Shown here piece after piece: positions 10,269 to 21,193 of a stretch of 64,000 nucleotides of DNA. Within the stretch, counting starts at the first letter, position 1; each line of letters opens with the position of its first letter. Below the pieces are notes generated by a model. The model saw only the letters and a list, made by a program, of their open reading frames with translations, did no database searches and had not been told where the DNA came from. The translations under genes and the position numbers were made by a program. The stretch is from Saccharothrix sp. S26 (GTDB lineage: Bacteria > Actinomycetota > Actinomycetes > Mycobacteriales > Pseudonocardiaceae), in contig NZ_JAJUWT010000005.1 of assembly GCF_021390395.1 (NCBI RefSeq), positions 248,001 to 312,000 on the forward strand. The letters run 5' to 3'.

Positions 10269-10300
10269 CCCCGGTCGGGGTCGGCTGACCTCGACCGGGG
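10269..10300 (+). terminator. GC-rich hairpin after the GH30 gene
   Basis: Left arm CCCCGGTCGGGGTC (10269-10282), loop GGCT, right arm GACCTCGACCGGGG (10287-10300): a 14-bp stem with one G-T wobble, starting 8 bp after the GH30 stop. There is no U tract, as is usual for high-GC actinomycete hairpin terminators. It also lies immediately upstream of selO. Confidence 0.6.
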
Positions 10301-10319
10301 ACCACGTACCGTGGGTCGG

Positions 10320-11762
10320 GTGAGCACCGCACCGGCAACCGTCACGCTGGGCGACCACTTCGCCCGCACGCTCCCCGAGATGGCCGTGGCCTGGCAGGCC
10401 GATCCGGCGCCCGAGCCACGTCTGCTGGCGCTCAACGAGCGGTTGGCCGGGGAGCTGGGGCTGGACCCCGACTGGCTGCGCGGCCCGGACGGCGTGCGCC
10501 TGCTCGTCGGTGAGCACGTCCCCGAGGGGGCGACGCCGGTCGCGCAGGCCTACGCGGGGCACCAGTTCGGGCACTACGCGCCGCGCCTGGGCGACGGCCG
10601 CGCGCTGTTGCTCGGCGACCTCGTCCACGCCGACGGCGACCCCCGCGACCTGCACCTCAAGGGCTCCGGGCGCACGCCGTTCGCCCGCGGCGGTGACGGC
10701 CTGGCCGCGGTGGGCCCGATGCTGCGCGAGTACCTGGTCAGCGAGGCGATGCACGCGCTGGGCATCCCGACGACCCGCTCGCTGGCGGTGGTGGCGACCG
10801 GGCGACCGGTGCGCCGCGAGACCGTGCTGCCGGGTGCCGTGCTGGCCCGGGTGGCTCGCAGCCACCTGCGCGTCGGCAGCTTCCAGTACGCCAGGGCCAC
10901 CGGCGACGTCGACCTGCTGCGCCGGCTGGCCGACCACGCCATCGCCCGGCACCACCCGCAGGCCGAAGGCGACTACCTCGCGCTGTTCGAGGCGGTGGTG
11001 GCGGCGCAGGCGTCGCTGGTCGCGCGGTGGATGCTCGCGGGTTTCATCCACGGCGTCATGAACACCGACAACATGACGATCTCCGGCGAGACGATCGACT
11101 ACGGGCCGTGCGCGTTCCTGGAGGCGTTCGACCCGGCCACCGTCTACAGCTCGATCGACCACGCGGGCCGTTACGCCTACGGCAACCAGCCGCGGGTGGC
11201 CGAGTGGAACCTGGCGCGGCTGGCCGAAGCCCTGCTGCCGCTGTTCGCCGACGACGAGGAGCGGGCGATCGCCCTGGCCGTCGAGGCGCTGGGCACGTTC
11301 CGCGCCCGGTACGACGACGCCTGGTCGGCGGGCATGGCGGCCAAGCTGGGCCTCGACCGCCCCGCGCCCGAGCCTCTCGTGGACGACCTGCTGACGCTCA
11401 TGCGGGACAACCGGGTCGACCACACGTCGCTCCACCGCCGCCTGGGCGCCGCCGCCCGCGGCGACACCGGTCCCGCGCGCGAGCTGTTCCTCGACCTCGC
11501 CGGCATCGACGCCTGGCTGGCCCGCTGGCTCGCGCTGACCCCGGACCCGGACGCGATGCGCCGGGCGAACCCCGTCCACATCCCCCGCAACCACCTGGTC
11601 GAAGAAGCGCTCACCGCCGCCACCGAAGGCGACCTCGTCCCGTTCGAGCGCCTGCTCGACGCGGTGAGGTCCCCCTACGACGAACGCCCCGACCTGGCCC
11701 GCTACGCCGAGCCGGCCCCGGACCACTTCGCCGCCTCGTACCAGACGTTCTGCGGCACCTGA
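10320..11762 (+). CDS. selO: SelO protein adenylyltransferase (pseudokinase fold, Cys form)
   Basis: This is a SelO/YdiU protein of about 480 residues. SelO has a flipped kinase-like active site and transfers AMP from ATP to Ser/Thr/Tyr of target proteins, including in oxidative stress. Visible blocks are the ATP-contacting [35 protein letters not shown], the catalytic HGVMNTDNM and the metal-binding Asp of DYGPC. The C-terminus ends YQTFCGT, with cysteine where some eukaryotic homologues have selenocysteine. Starts GTG 10311 and GTG 10320 are both possible; neither has a strong ribosome-binding site. It appears to be a single-gene unit after the GH30 terminator. Confidence 0.92.
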   Translation: MSTAPATVTLGDHFARTLPEMAVAWQADPAPEPRLLALNERLAGELGLDPDWLRGPDGVRLLVGEHVPEGATPVAQAYAGHQFGHYAPRLGDGRALLLGDLVHADGDPRDLHLKGSGRTPFARGGDGLAAVGPMLREYLVSEAMHALGIPTTRSLAVVATGRPVRRETVLPGAVLARVARSHLRVGSFQYARATGDVDLLRRLADHAIARHHPQAEGDYLALFEAVVAAQASLVARWMLAGFIHGVMNTDNMTISGETIDYGPCAFLEAFDPATVYSSIDHAGRYAYGNQPRVAEWNLARLAEALLPLFADDEERAIALAVEALGTFRARYDDAWSAGMAAKLGLDRPAPEPLVDDLLTLMRDNRVDHTSLHRRLGAAARGDTGPARELFLDLAGIDAWLARWLALTPDPDAMRRANPVHIPRNHLVEEALTAATEGDLVPFERLLDAVRSPYDERPDLARYAEPAPDHFAASYQTFCGT

Positions 11763-11787
11763 GCCCACGGCGTTCCCGGACGCCGCC

Positions 11788-11870
11788 GAACGGCTCGACC
11801 TGCTCAGCGAGCGGGAACGCGAGGTCCTGGCCTCGGCCTGGACAACGGCGAGATCGCCGAGCGCCTGCGC
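11788..11870 (+). pseudogene. Remnant of a LuxR-type helix-turn-helix gene
   Basis: Shortly after selO the plus strand encodes ERLDLLSEREREVLA in one frame (11788-11832) and then LGLDNGEIAERLR in another (from 11832). Together these match the first two helices of a LuxR DNA-binding domain, with a frameshift, a small internal loss and no recognition helix. No coding sequence for an N-terminal domain precedes it, since selO ends 25 bp before. It is a decayed fragment rather than a gene. Confidence 0.55.
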
Positions 11871-11928
11871 GCTGCCGGCCGGCTGCGGCTGACCCCCGAC
11901 GACCACCCGCCCGGGGGTCAGCCCGCTC

Positions 11929-12744
11929 CTACCGCTTGGGCACGAAGGCGTAGACGCTGGCGGGCGAGCCGGAGCCGCGGCGGTTGATCGTGCCGCCGAC
12001 CAGGACGTGCGCGCCCTGCTCGGGCAGCGACGCGAGGTTCGCCAGGATCTCCAGGCTGATCCGGTGCTCGCGGTAGAGCAGCTTGGACACCCGGTACTCG
12101 GTGTCGAGCCCGGACTCGGGGCTGAACGTGTCCGTGCCCAGCGCGCCCCGGCGGCCGAGGCGGCCGGTGTCGACCAGCCACTGCACGGCGGCCAGCGAGA
12201 AGCCCGGCTGGTGCATCGCGCCGTCGGCGTCGAAGTTGAAGAACGCCGGGGTGCCCCAGCGCTCCTCCCACCCGGTCCACAGCACGACCGCGGCCTCGTT
12301 CGGGATGCGGCCGTGCCGCTTCTCCCACCGCTGGAGGTCGGCGACGCTCACCTCGTAGTCCGCGTCCCGCGCGGCCTGCTCCCGCACGTCGATCTTCACG
12401 GCGGGCAGGAACAGGTCCTCGGCGTCGAGCTCGTCGGCGTGAGGCTGGTCGTCGTTGAAGTGCGCGGGCGCGCCCCAGTGCGTGCCGGTGTGCTCCCCCT
12501 GCTGCACGTATTGCAGGTAGAACCCGTGCTCGGGCACGGTGGTGACGGTGGTCAGGGTGAACGCCGGGTCGCCGGGGTAGACGTTGGTCCGGTCCGGGTC
12601 GTTGACGTGCGCGAGGTTCACCAACCGGTAGTCGCCCAGCCCCAGCGGGACCGGACGGCGCGGGGCTCCCGCCGCCGCGCCGCCGCCCGCGATCATGCCG
12701 CCCACCGCTGTCGCCACACCCGCGAGCATCGACCGTCTGCGCAC
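11929..12744 (-). CDS. Exported cyclase-family (kynurenine-formamidase-like) hydrolase
   Basis: The 271-residue protein belongs to the metal-dependent cyclase/kynurenine formamidase-like family. The metal-binding signature is HTGTHWGAPAHF, followed by other family blocks (VVLWTGWEERWG and TDTFSPESGLD). The N-terminus, MRRRSMLAGVATAVGG, carries a twin-arginine-like motif and a hydrophobic stretch ending in Ala-rich sequence, so Tat export is likely. Family members hydrolyse amides or lactones; the exact substrate is unknown. It reads in the same direction as the downstream remnant-flanked region and follows the alcohol dehydrogenase start side by about 60 bp, so it may be its own unit. Confidence 0.82.
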   Translation of the reverse strand: MRRRSMLAGVATAVGGMIAGGGAAAGAPRRPVPLGLGDYRLVNLAHVNDPDRTNVYPGDPAFTLTTVTTVPEHGFYLQYVQQGEHTGTHWGAPAHFNDDQPHADELDAEDLFLPAVKIDVREQAARDADYEVSVADLQRWEKRHGRIPNEAAVVLWTGWEERWGTPAFFNFDADGAMHQPGFSLAAVQWLVDTGRLGRRGALGTDTFSPESGLDTEYRVSKLLYREHRISLEILANLASLPEQGAHVLVGGTINRRGSGSPASVYAFVPKR

Positions 12745-12803
12745 CGCCGACCACTCCTCCGCCTAGCCGTCACCCGATCCGGGCAACGGTACCGGCTGGG
12801 TGA

Positions 12804-13904
12804 TCACAGCACGACGACCTGCCGGACGGCTTCTCCAGCCGCCAAACGGGTGAACCCGGTGTTGATGTCGTCGAGGCCGAGGCGTCCCGACAGCAGTTCC
12901 TGCACGGGCAGCCGCCCGGCCCGGTACAGCTCGACGAACCGGGGCACGTCCCGCCGCGGCACGCAGGAGCCGAGGTAGCTGCCCTTCAGCGTCCGCTCCT
13001 CGGCGACCAGGCTCAGCGCCGGCAGCGTGATCGTGCGGTCGGGGTGCGGCAGGCCGACGGTGACCGTGGTGCCGCCCGCGGCGGTGGCCAGGTACGCCTG
13101 CTCCAGCACGGCCGCGACGCCGGTGGTGTCGATGACCTTGTCCGCGCCGCCGCCGGTCAGCGAGCGCACCTCCTCCACCGCGTCGGGACCGCCTGCCACG
13201 TCGTCGGTCGCCCCGAGCCGCCGCGCCAGCTCCCGCTTGTGCGCCACCACGTCCACCGCGATGATCCGCGCCGCGCCGGCCGCCCGTGCGGCGAGCAGCG
13301 CGGCCAGCCCGACGCCGCCGAGGCCGAACACCGCCACCCGGTCCCCCGGCGCGACGGCCGCGCTGTAGAACGCCGCGCCCGCGCCGGTGAGCACCGCGCA
13401 GCCGAACAGGGCGGCGATCTCGAACGGCAGGTCGGCGGGCACGAGCGTGGCCGACTTCTCCGACACCACGGCGTACTCGGCGAACCCGGACACGCCCAGG
13501 TGGTGGTGCGGGCGCGTGCCGTCGGGCAGCCGCAGCCGCCGTTCGCCGCCCAGCAGTGTGCCCTCGCGGTTGGCCGCCGCGCCCGGTTCGCACAGCGCCT
13601 GCCGCCCGGACACGCACCGGCGGCACGACCCGCAGGCGGGCACGAACGACAGCACCACCCGGTCGCCGACGGCGAAGTCCGACGCACCCGGCCCGGTCTC
13701 GACCACCTCGCCCGCGGCCTCGTGGCCGAGCAGCATGGGCAGCGGCCGGACCCGGGAGCCGTCGATCACCGACAGGTCGGAGTGGCACAGCCCGGTGGCG
13801 CCCACCTTGACCAGCAGCTCGCCCGGACCCGGCGGGTCCAGCTCCAGGTCGAGCACCTCCAGCGGTCCGCCGACCCGCGTCAGCACCGCGCCCCTGGTCC
13901 TCAC
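12804..13904 (-). CDS. Zinc-dependent medium-chain alcohol dehydrogenase
   Basis: The 366-residue protein is a zinc MDR dehydrogenase. Catalytic-zinc ligands are in GLCHSDLSV and GHEAAGEV, structural-zinc cysteines in CGSCRRCVSGRQALC and the NAD-binding motif is GLGGVGLAA. The sequence resembles class III-type and aryl-alcohol dehydrogenases. Its start overlaps the stop of the thioesterase gene by 4 bp, so the two are translationally coupled. A thioesterase plus alcohol dehydrogenase pair could release an acyl-CoA as free acid and interconvert the alcohol and aldehyde. That pathway is inferred, and the LAL regulator upstream on the same strand may control it. Confidence 0.88.
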   Translation of the reverse strand: MRTRGAVLTRVGGPLEVLDLELDPPGPGELLVKVGATGLCHSDLSVIDGSRVRPLPMLLGHEAAGEVVETGPGASDFAVGDRVVLSFVPACGSCRRCVSGRQALCEPGAAANREGTLLGGERRLRLPDGTRPHHHLGVSGFAEYAVVSEKSATLVPADLPFEIAALFGCAVLTGAGAAFYSAAVAPGDRVAVFGLGGVGLAALLAARAAGAARIIAVDVVAHKRELARRLGATDDVAGGPDAVEEVRSLTGGGADKVIDTTGVAAVLEQAYLATAAGGTTVTVGLPHPDRTITLPALSLVAEERTLKGSYLGSCVPRRDVPRFVELYRAGRLPVQELLSGRLGLDDINTGFTRLAAGEAVRQVVVL

Positions 13905-14317
13905 GCGACCACCAGCCCTTCCATCGCGGCGCGCAGCCCGGCCGGGATCGCCACCGGCTCGCGGGTCTCGCGGTCGGTGAACACGTGCACGAAGTGCCCT
14001 TCGGCGACCACGTCGTCACGGCCTTCCGGGTAGAAGCCGATCTCGTAGCGGACGCTGGAGCGGCCGAGGTGGCCGATCCGCAGGCCCGCGTCGACGGCCT
14101 CGGGGAACGCGATGGACGCGCGGTAGTTGCAGTGGGACTCCACGCACAGCCCGATGGCCTGCCCGTGGTGGATGTCCAGCCCGCCCTCGGTGATCAACCA
14201 CGTGTTGATCACGGTGTCCATGAAGGCGTAGTGCACGACGTTGTTGACGTGCCCGTACACGTCGTTGTCGTGCCACCGGGTGGGTATCCGCTGCCAGTGC
14301 CGGTAGTGCTCGCGCAC
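13901..14317 (-). CDS. 4HBT-type acyl-CoA thioesterase
   Basis: This 138-residue hot-dog-fold protein starts MREHYRHWQRIPTRWHDNDV and continues YGHVNNVVHYAFMDT, the YbgC/FadM-like thioesterase motif with the catalytic Asp in the helix-entry DND. It should hydrolyse acyl-CoA or acyl-ACP thioesters in the cytosol as a tetramer. It overlaps the downstream alcohol dehydrogenase gene by 4 bp and lies 13 bp after the LAL regulator stop, so the three genes probably form an operon. Substrate length cannot be read. Confidence 0.85.
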   Translation of the reverse strand: MREHYRHWQRIPTRWHDNDVYGHVNNVVHYAFMDTVINTWLITEGGLDIHHGQAIGLCVESHCNYRASIAFPEAVDAGLRIGHLGRSSVRYEIGFYPEGRDDVVAEGHFVHVFTDRETREPVAIPAGLRAAMEGLVVA

Positions 14318-14330
14318 CTGACCTCCTGTT

Positions 14331-16829
14331 TCAGTCGAGCATCCGAGTCAGCTCGACGCGGGACCGCACCTCGAGCCTGGCGAAGATGTTGCGCAGGTGG
14401 TGCTCGACGGTGCGGTGGCTCAGGAACAGGCGCGCGGCGACCTCCCGGTTGGTCGCGCCCTCGGCGACCAGGCGGGCGATCTGCGCCTGCTGCGGGGTCA
14501 GGCCCAGGGTCGGGTCGACGTCGGCGCGGTTTGCGGCCCGCGGCCCGGTGCGGTCGGCGGTCCGGTCGGACCGGGTCGGCCCGACCGCCTCGCCCGCCGC
14601 GCGCAGCTCGGCGCGGGCGCGGGCGACCCAGCGGTCGGCCTCGTAGCGCTGGAAGATCTTCATCGCGTCGCGCAGCAGGTCGCGCGCCGCGCGCGGCTTG
14701 CGGTCGCGCCGCAGCCGGTGGCCGTAGAACAGCTCGGTCTTGGCCAGCTCCATGGCGGTGCCGCTGGCCCGGTGCAGCCGGATCGCCTCGCGGAAGTGCT
14801 CGTCGGCGCGCGGCCCGTCGGCGAGCAGGCCGCGGCAGCGGTGCGACAGCGCCAGCCGGGCCGCGCTGCCCGTCGTGCCCGCCCACTTCTCGTACCGGCG
14901 CAGCGCCCGGTCCGCGGTCAACGGGCGGCCGCAGCCGACGGCGGCCTCCACCACGTGCGGCGCGGCCATCACCTTGATGCCGGTGTGCACGCCGCCTGAC
15001 CCGGCCGCCATCAGCCGCAGCCGGTCCAGCGCGTCGGCCGGGCGGTCCAGCGCGAGGTCCACGCAGGCGAACGCCCACGCGCCGAACGTGCCGGAGCGGC
15101 CGAGCCCGCGTTCGGCGATCTGCTCGGCGGCGGCGTCGATGCGGTGCACCGCGGTGTCGGTGTCACCGCGCAGCGCGGCGACCAGGGCGAGGATCGTGAG
15201 GTGGTCGACCACGGCGTTGTGCTGGCCGATGGCGGTGGCCGCGTGCACGCCCTCGAACGCCGCCGACAGCGCCACCGAGTGCTGGTCCAGCAGCATCGCC
15301 GACAACGCGCGGTAGACCAGCGCCCACGGCACCAGGGCGGTCAGCCCGTGCTCGTGCGCGGCGGTGACGGCGCTGGTCGCCAGCTCGTGGGCGCGGGACG
15401 CGTCGCCGAGGGTGTAGGCGGCCTGGCCGCCCCAGATCTTGGCCTGCGGGTGCGGCACCCGTTCGGCCAGCTCGATCACCGACCGCAGCACCGGCAGGGC
15501 CTGTTCGTGCCGCCCGGCGAAGGTGGCGGCCATGCCCGCGAGGTGGTCGAGCGTGATGCGGGTGTCGTCGGGCTCGTCGGGGCGGCGCAGGCGCGCGGCG
15601 AACGCGGCGGTCTCGGCGTACCGGGCGTGGTCGCCCGCGATGCTGGCCGCCTCGCCCGCGAAGCCCAGCGCGGTGATCGCCAGCGACCGGTGCGTGCCCA
15701 CCAGTTCGCCCGCCGCGTGCAGCAGCCTGCGCACCGCCACGTCCGGCAGGCCGTTGCCCAGGTCGATGCCACCGCGCAGCAGCTCGGCGCGGGCGCGCAG
15801 CTCGTCGCTGTCGGTGAGCCGGGCGGCGGTGCGCAGCGCGACCCTGGCCCGGCGGGGAGCGCCGGACGCCCAGTGGTCGGTGGCGGCGGCGATCAGGTGG
15901 CGCGCCTTGGCGTCGGGGTCGGCGGTGAGCGCGGCCGCGCGGTCGTGGTCGCGGGCGGCGGCCGGGTAGTCGCCGCAGCGGCGGGCCCGGCTCGCGGAGT
16001 CGGCCAGGCGTGCGGCGAACGCGTCGCGCACGCCGGGCGCGCGGGCGGCCTCGTGCCAGGTGCGGCGCGGGCCCGGCGGCAGGTGCTCGGCCAGCGCGGC
16101 GTGGGCGGCGTAGCGCAGCGCCAGCGGGATCCCGGTGCGCAGCGCCGAGCGCACCAGCGGGCCACCGTCGAGCAGCACGGCGGCCTCCTCCACCGCGGCC
16201 AGGTCCAGCCCGGGCATCCGGGCCAGGGCGTCGGCGTCGACCTCGTCGTCCACCACGCTCAACGCCACCGCGAACCGCGCCTGCGGCGACAGGGCGTGGA
16301 AGCGGGCGCCGAACCGGGCCCGCAGGCAGCTGTCCTCGGGCAGCGCGTCCGGCGCGGGCGCGGTGCCGCCGAGCTGGTCGGAGGTCAGCGCGCGGGCCAG
16401 TTCGGTGAGCGCGAGCGGGTTGCCCCTGGCCAGGTCGGCGACGTCGTCGGCGAGGCCGGGCGCGAGACCGGGCCTCAGGTCGCGCAGCACGCGCAGGCTG
16501 TCGGCGTGGTCGAGCGGGTCCAGCCGCACCCACGGCAGGCCCAGCGGCTCGCCCTCGGTGGCGACCAGCACGGCCACCGGCTCGTCGGCGGCGGCCGCGG
16601 CCAGCTCCACCAGCCAGTCGGTGTCCTCCAGCCGGTGGGCGTCGTCCACGCACAGCAGCACCTCGCGGTCGCCCGCGGCGGTGGCGGCGGCCTCCCGCGC
16701 GGCGGCGAGCATCGCGGTCTTGCCCGACCCGGGGCCGCCGCGCAGCACCAGCGCCCCGCCGTGCCCGGCCCGGGCACGGGCGAGCAACGCGTCGACGGCG
16801 ACGCGCTGCCGGTCACGTCCGCGCAGCAT
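14331..16829 (-). CDS. LAL-family LuxR regulator with shortened ATPase domain
   Basis: An 832-residue large ATP-binding LuxR regulator. The Walker A motif GGPGSGKT is at residues 31-38 and the Walker B-like strand VLLCVDDAH at 57-65. Only about 18 residues separate them, where LAL proteins normally have about 70-80, so part of the ATPase core is missing. A long helical TPR-like middle follows. The C-terminal helix-turn-helix (LTPQQAQIARLVAEGATNRE ... VEHHLRNIFARLEVRSR) is intact. It probably activates the downstream thioesterase-dehydrogenase pair 13 bp away. The frame is intact throughout, so the deletion is clean. ATP-dependent switching may be lost or altered. Confidence 0.88.
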   Translation of the reverse strand: MLRGRDRQRVAVDALLARARAGHGGALVLRGGPGSGKTAMLAAAREAAATAAGDREVLLCVDDAHRLEDTDWLVELAAAAADEPVAVLVATEGEPLGLPWVRLDPLDHADSLRVLRDLRPGLAPGLADDVADLARGNPLALTELARALTSDQLGGTAPAPDALPEDSCLRARFGARFHALSPQARFAVALSVVDDEVDADALARMPGLDLAAVEEAAVLLDGGPLVRSALRTGIPLALRYAAHAALAEHLPPGPRRTWHEAARAPGVRDAFAARLADSASRARRCGDYPAAARDHDRAAALTADPDAKARHLIAAATDHWASGAPRRARVALRTAARLTDSDELRARAELLRGGIDLGNGLPDVAVRRLLHAAGELVGTHRSLAITALGFAGEAASIAGDHARYAETAAFAARLRRPDEPDDTRITLDHLAGMAATFAGRHEQALPVLRSVIELAERVPHPQAKIWGGQAAYTLGDASRAHELATSAVTAAHEHGLTALVPWALVYRALSAMLLDQHSVALSAAFEGVHAATAIGQHNAVVDHLTILALVAALRGDTDTAVHRIDAAAEQIAERGLGRSGTFGAWAFACVDLALDRPADALDRLRLMAAGSGGVHTGIKVMAAPHVVEAAVGCGRPLTADRALRRYEKWAGTTGSAARLALSHRCRGLLADGPRADEHFREAIRLHRASGTAMELAKTELFYGHRLRRDRKPRAARDLLRDAMKIFQRYEADRWVARARAELRAAGEAVGPTRSDRTADRTGPRAANRADVDPTLGLTPQQAQIARLVAEGATNREVAARLFLSHRTVEHHLRNIFARLEVRSRVELTRMLD

Positions 16830-16999
16830 GCAGCCAGTCTGGCGGCAGGGCCGCGGCCGGCGGAAGGGCTCGGGCGAAAATTATCTACCAGTGTTAGTTT
16901 TCGAGCCCGGACCGGTGGTTGCACCGATGCGCGGCGCTCACCCGGTGGCGCAGGGTCATCGCTGTCCGCAGTTCCCTGCCAAGCGAGGTGTACACCGAC

Positions 17000-17860
17000 G
17001 TGCAACTCCGCAAACTGATCCCCGCGCTGATCCCCGCGCTGGCCCTGTCGTTGGTCGGCGTGACGCCGGCGCACGCCGAGGAGGAGTACCGGCGCGGCCC
17101 CGCACCGACCACCTCCAGCATCGAGGCGGTCCGCGGCCCGTTCTCCACCTCGTCCACCACGGTGTCTTCGCTGGTCACCGGCTTCGGCGGTGGCACGATC
17201 TACTACCCCACCAGCACCTCCGAGGGCACCTTCGGCGCGGTGGCCATCTCACCCGGCTTCACCGGCACGGAGTCCACCATCTCGTGGCTGGGCCCCCGGA
17301 TCGCGTCGCAGGGCTTCGTGGTGATCACGATCGCCACCAACAGCCTCTACGACCAGCCCGACAGCCGGGCGAGCCAGCTCCTGGCGGCACTGGACTACTT
17401 GACCCAGCGCAGTGACGTCCGCAGCCGGATCGACGCCTCCCGACTGGGCGTCATGGGCCACTCGATGGGCGGCGGCGGCACGTTGCGCGCCTCCGAGGAG
17501 CGACCGTCCCTCCAGGCGGCGATCCCGCTCACCGCGTGGCACACCGACAAGACGTGGGGCAGCAACCGGGTGCCGACCCTCGTCGTCGGCGCGGAGGACG
17601 ACACGGTCGCGCCGGTGTCCTCGCACTCGATCCCGTTCTACAACTCGCTGCCGTCCACCCTGGACAAGGCGTACCTGGAGCTGAACGGCGCCAGCCACTT
17701 CGCGCCCAACTCCTCGAACACGACGATCGCGAAGTACAGCATCGCGTGGCTCAAGCGGTTCATCGACAACGACACCCGCTACGAGCAGTTCCTCTGCCCG
17801 TCCCCGGCCAACAGCTCGCTGATCTCCGACTACCGGGACACCTGCCCGCACGGGGTCTGA
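17000..17860 (+). CDS. Secreted cutinase / polyester hydrolase (TfCut2-like)
   Basis: A 286-residue alpha/beta hydrolase of the actinobacterial cutinase family that includes PET-degrading Thermobifida enzymes. A signal peptide ([18 protein letters not shown] ... AHA) precedes a mature domain of about 255 residues. The triad is Ser155 (GHSMGGGG), Asp201 ([10 protein letters not shown]) and His233 (ASHFAPN). Spacings of 46 and 32 residues equal those I recall for TfCut2 (S130/D176/H208). The oxyanion/substrate loop is SPGFTGTES (Phe where TfCut2 has Tyr) and the [10 protein letters not shown] tryptophan is kept. Two C-terminal cysteines (FLCPSP, DTCPHG) match the conserved disulfide. GTG 17000 has GAGG about 11 nt upstream. 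Natural substrates are probably cutin or suberin. Confidence 0.93.
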   Translation: MQLRKLIPALIPALALSLVGVTPAHAEEEYRRGPAPTTSSIEAVRGPFSTSSTTVSSLVTGFGGGTIYYPTSTSEGTFGAVAISPGFTGTESTISWLGPRIASQGFVVITIATNSLYDQPDSRASQLLAALDYLTQRSDVRSRIDASRLGVMGHSMGGGGTLRASEERPSLQAAIPLTAWHTDKTWGSNRVPTLVVGAEDDTVAPVSSHSIPFYNSLPSTLDKAYLELNGASHFAPNSSNTTIAKYSIAWLKRFIDNDTRYEQFLCPSPANSSLISDYRDTCPHGV

Positions 17861-17887
17861 CCCGCGCCCGTCCGTTCACAGACCCAC

Positions 17888-17923
17888 AACGCGGTGCCGG
17901 CACCACGCCGGCACCGCGTTTTT
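17888..17923 (+). terminator. Intrinsic terminator after the cutinase gene
   Basis: Perfect 14-bp inverted repeat AACGCGGTGCCGGC (17888-17901) and GCCGGCACCGCGTT (17907-17920) around a 5-nt loop, followed by a run of five T (17919-17923). It starts 28 bp after the stop codon. This is the clearest rho-independent terminator in the window. Confidence 0.92.
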
Positions 17924-18246
17924 CATGCCCACTTACGAGTGAACTTCTCTCCGCACCTCGGCGGAACGATGGCCGACCGTGTTCTCCCGCCCCCGTCAAG
18001 GGCACTCCCCGGTGAAAAACGCTAGGGCAAACGCGGTAGCCATTCCCCGTCGTGGCGAATTGAACACCACAGCACAGCAAGATCACCCGTTAAATACTTG
18101 CGAGGTGGACTAGATCCACCGTGAGTACGCATACCAGGGCCGATTGCCCCTCAGGGGTGTCGTCACATCGGCCGCTTCCCGTTGCACATTCACGCTCACT
18201 ACCGTCGTTCCGGACCAATGAACGAATCCGATTGGCGGTGTGTGCG
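17924..18246 (+). promoter_or_regulatory. Upstream region of the encapsulin operon
   Basis: A 320-bp region, less GC-rich than its surroundings, between the cutinase terminator and shell 1. It holds the inverted repeat GGTGGA (18104-18109)/TCCACC (18115-18120) just after an A/T-rich patch (TTAAATACTTG). That is plausible promoter and operator space for the 18.2-22.2 kb operon. An in-frame GTG at 18121 would add 42 residues (VSTHTRADC...) to shell 1. I reject it because shell 2 starts with the same VTVTD as the internal GTG 18247. Confidence 0.45.
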
Positions 18247-19653
<1,407 letters not shown>

Positions 19654-19684
19654 CTAGTCCCCCCGACCAGATTGGGCAGCTGAA

Positions 19685-21094
<1,410 letters not shown>

Positions 21095-21110
21095 CCACGC
21101 CGTCGCGCAC

Positions 21111-21138
21111 GGCAGCCGGGCCGCCACGCCCGGCTGCC
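21111..21138 (+). promoter_or_regulatory. Intercistronic GC hairpin between shell 2 and its putative cargo
   Basis: A perfect 11-bp inverted repeat, GGCAGCCGGGC (21111-21121) and GCCCGGCTGCC (21128-21138), sits 16 bp after the shell 2 stop and 55 bp before the synthase start. There is no U tract, so partial termination or 3'-end protection of the shell messages is more likely than full stop. Either would give more shell than cargo, as a compartment needs. Confidence 0.6.
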
Positions 21139-21193
21139 GCCCTCCCCTGCCCGTGCCGGTGGCCGGGCGCTTCCCCCCGAAGGAGTTGTGGCG

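Noticed and set aside
18121-18246. 42-residue N-terminal extension of encapsulin shell 1
   Set aside because: Shell 2 starts with VTVTD, the same as the internal GTG 18247; the extension is not family-like and crosses a likely operator hairpin.
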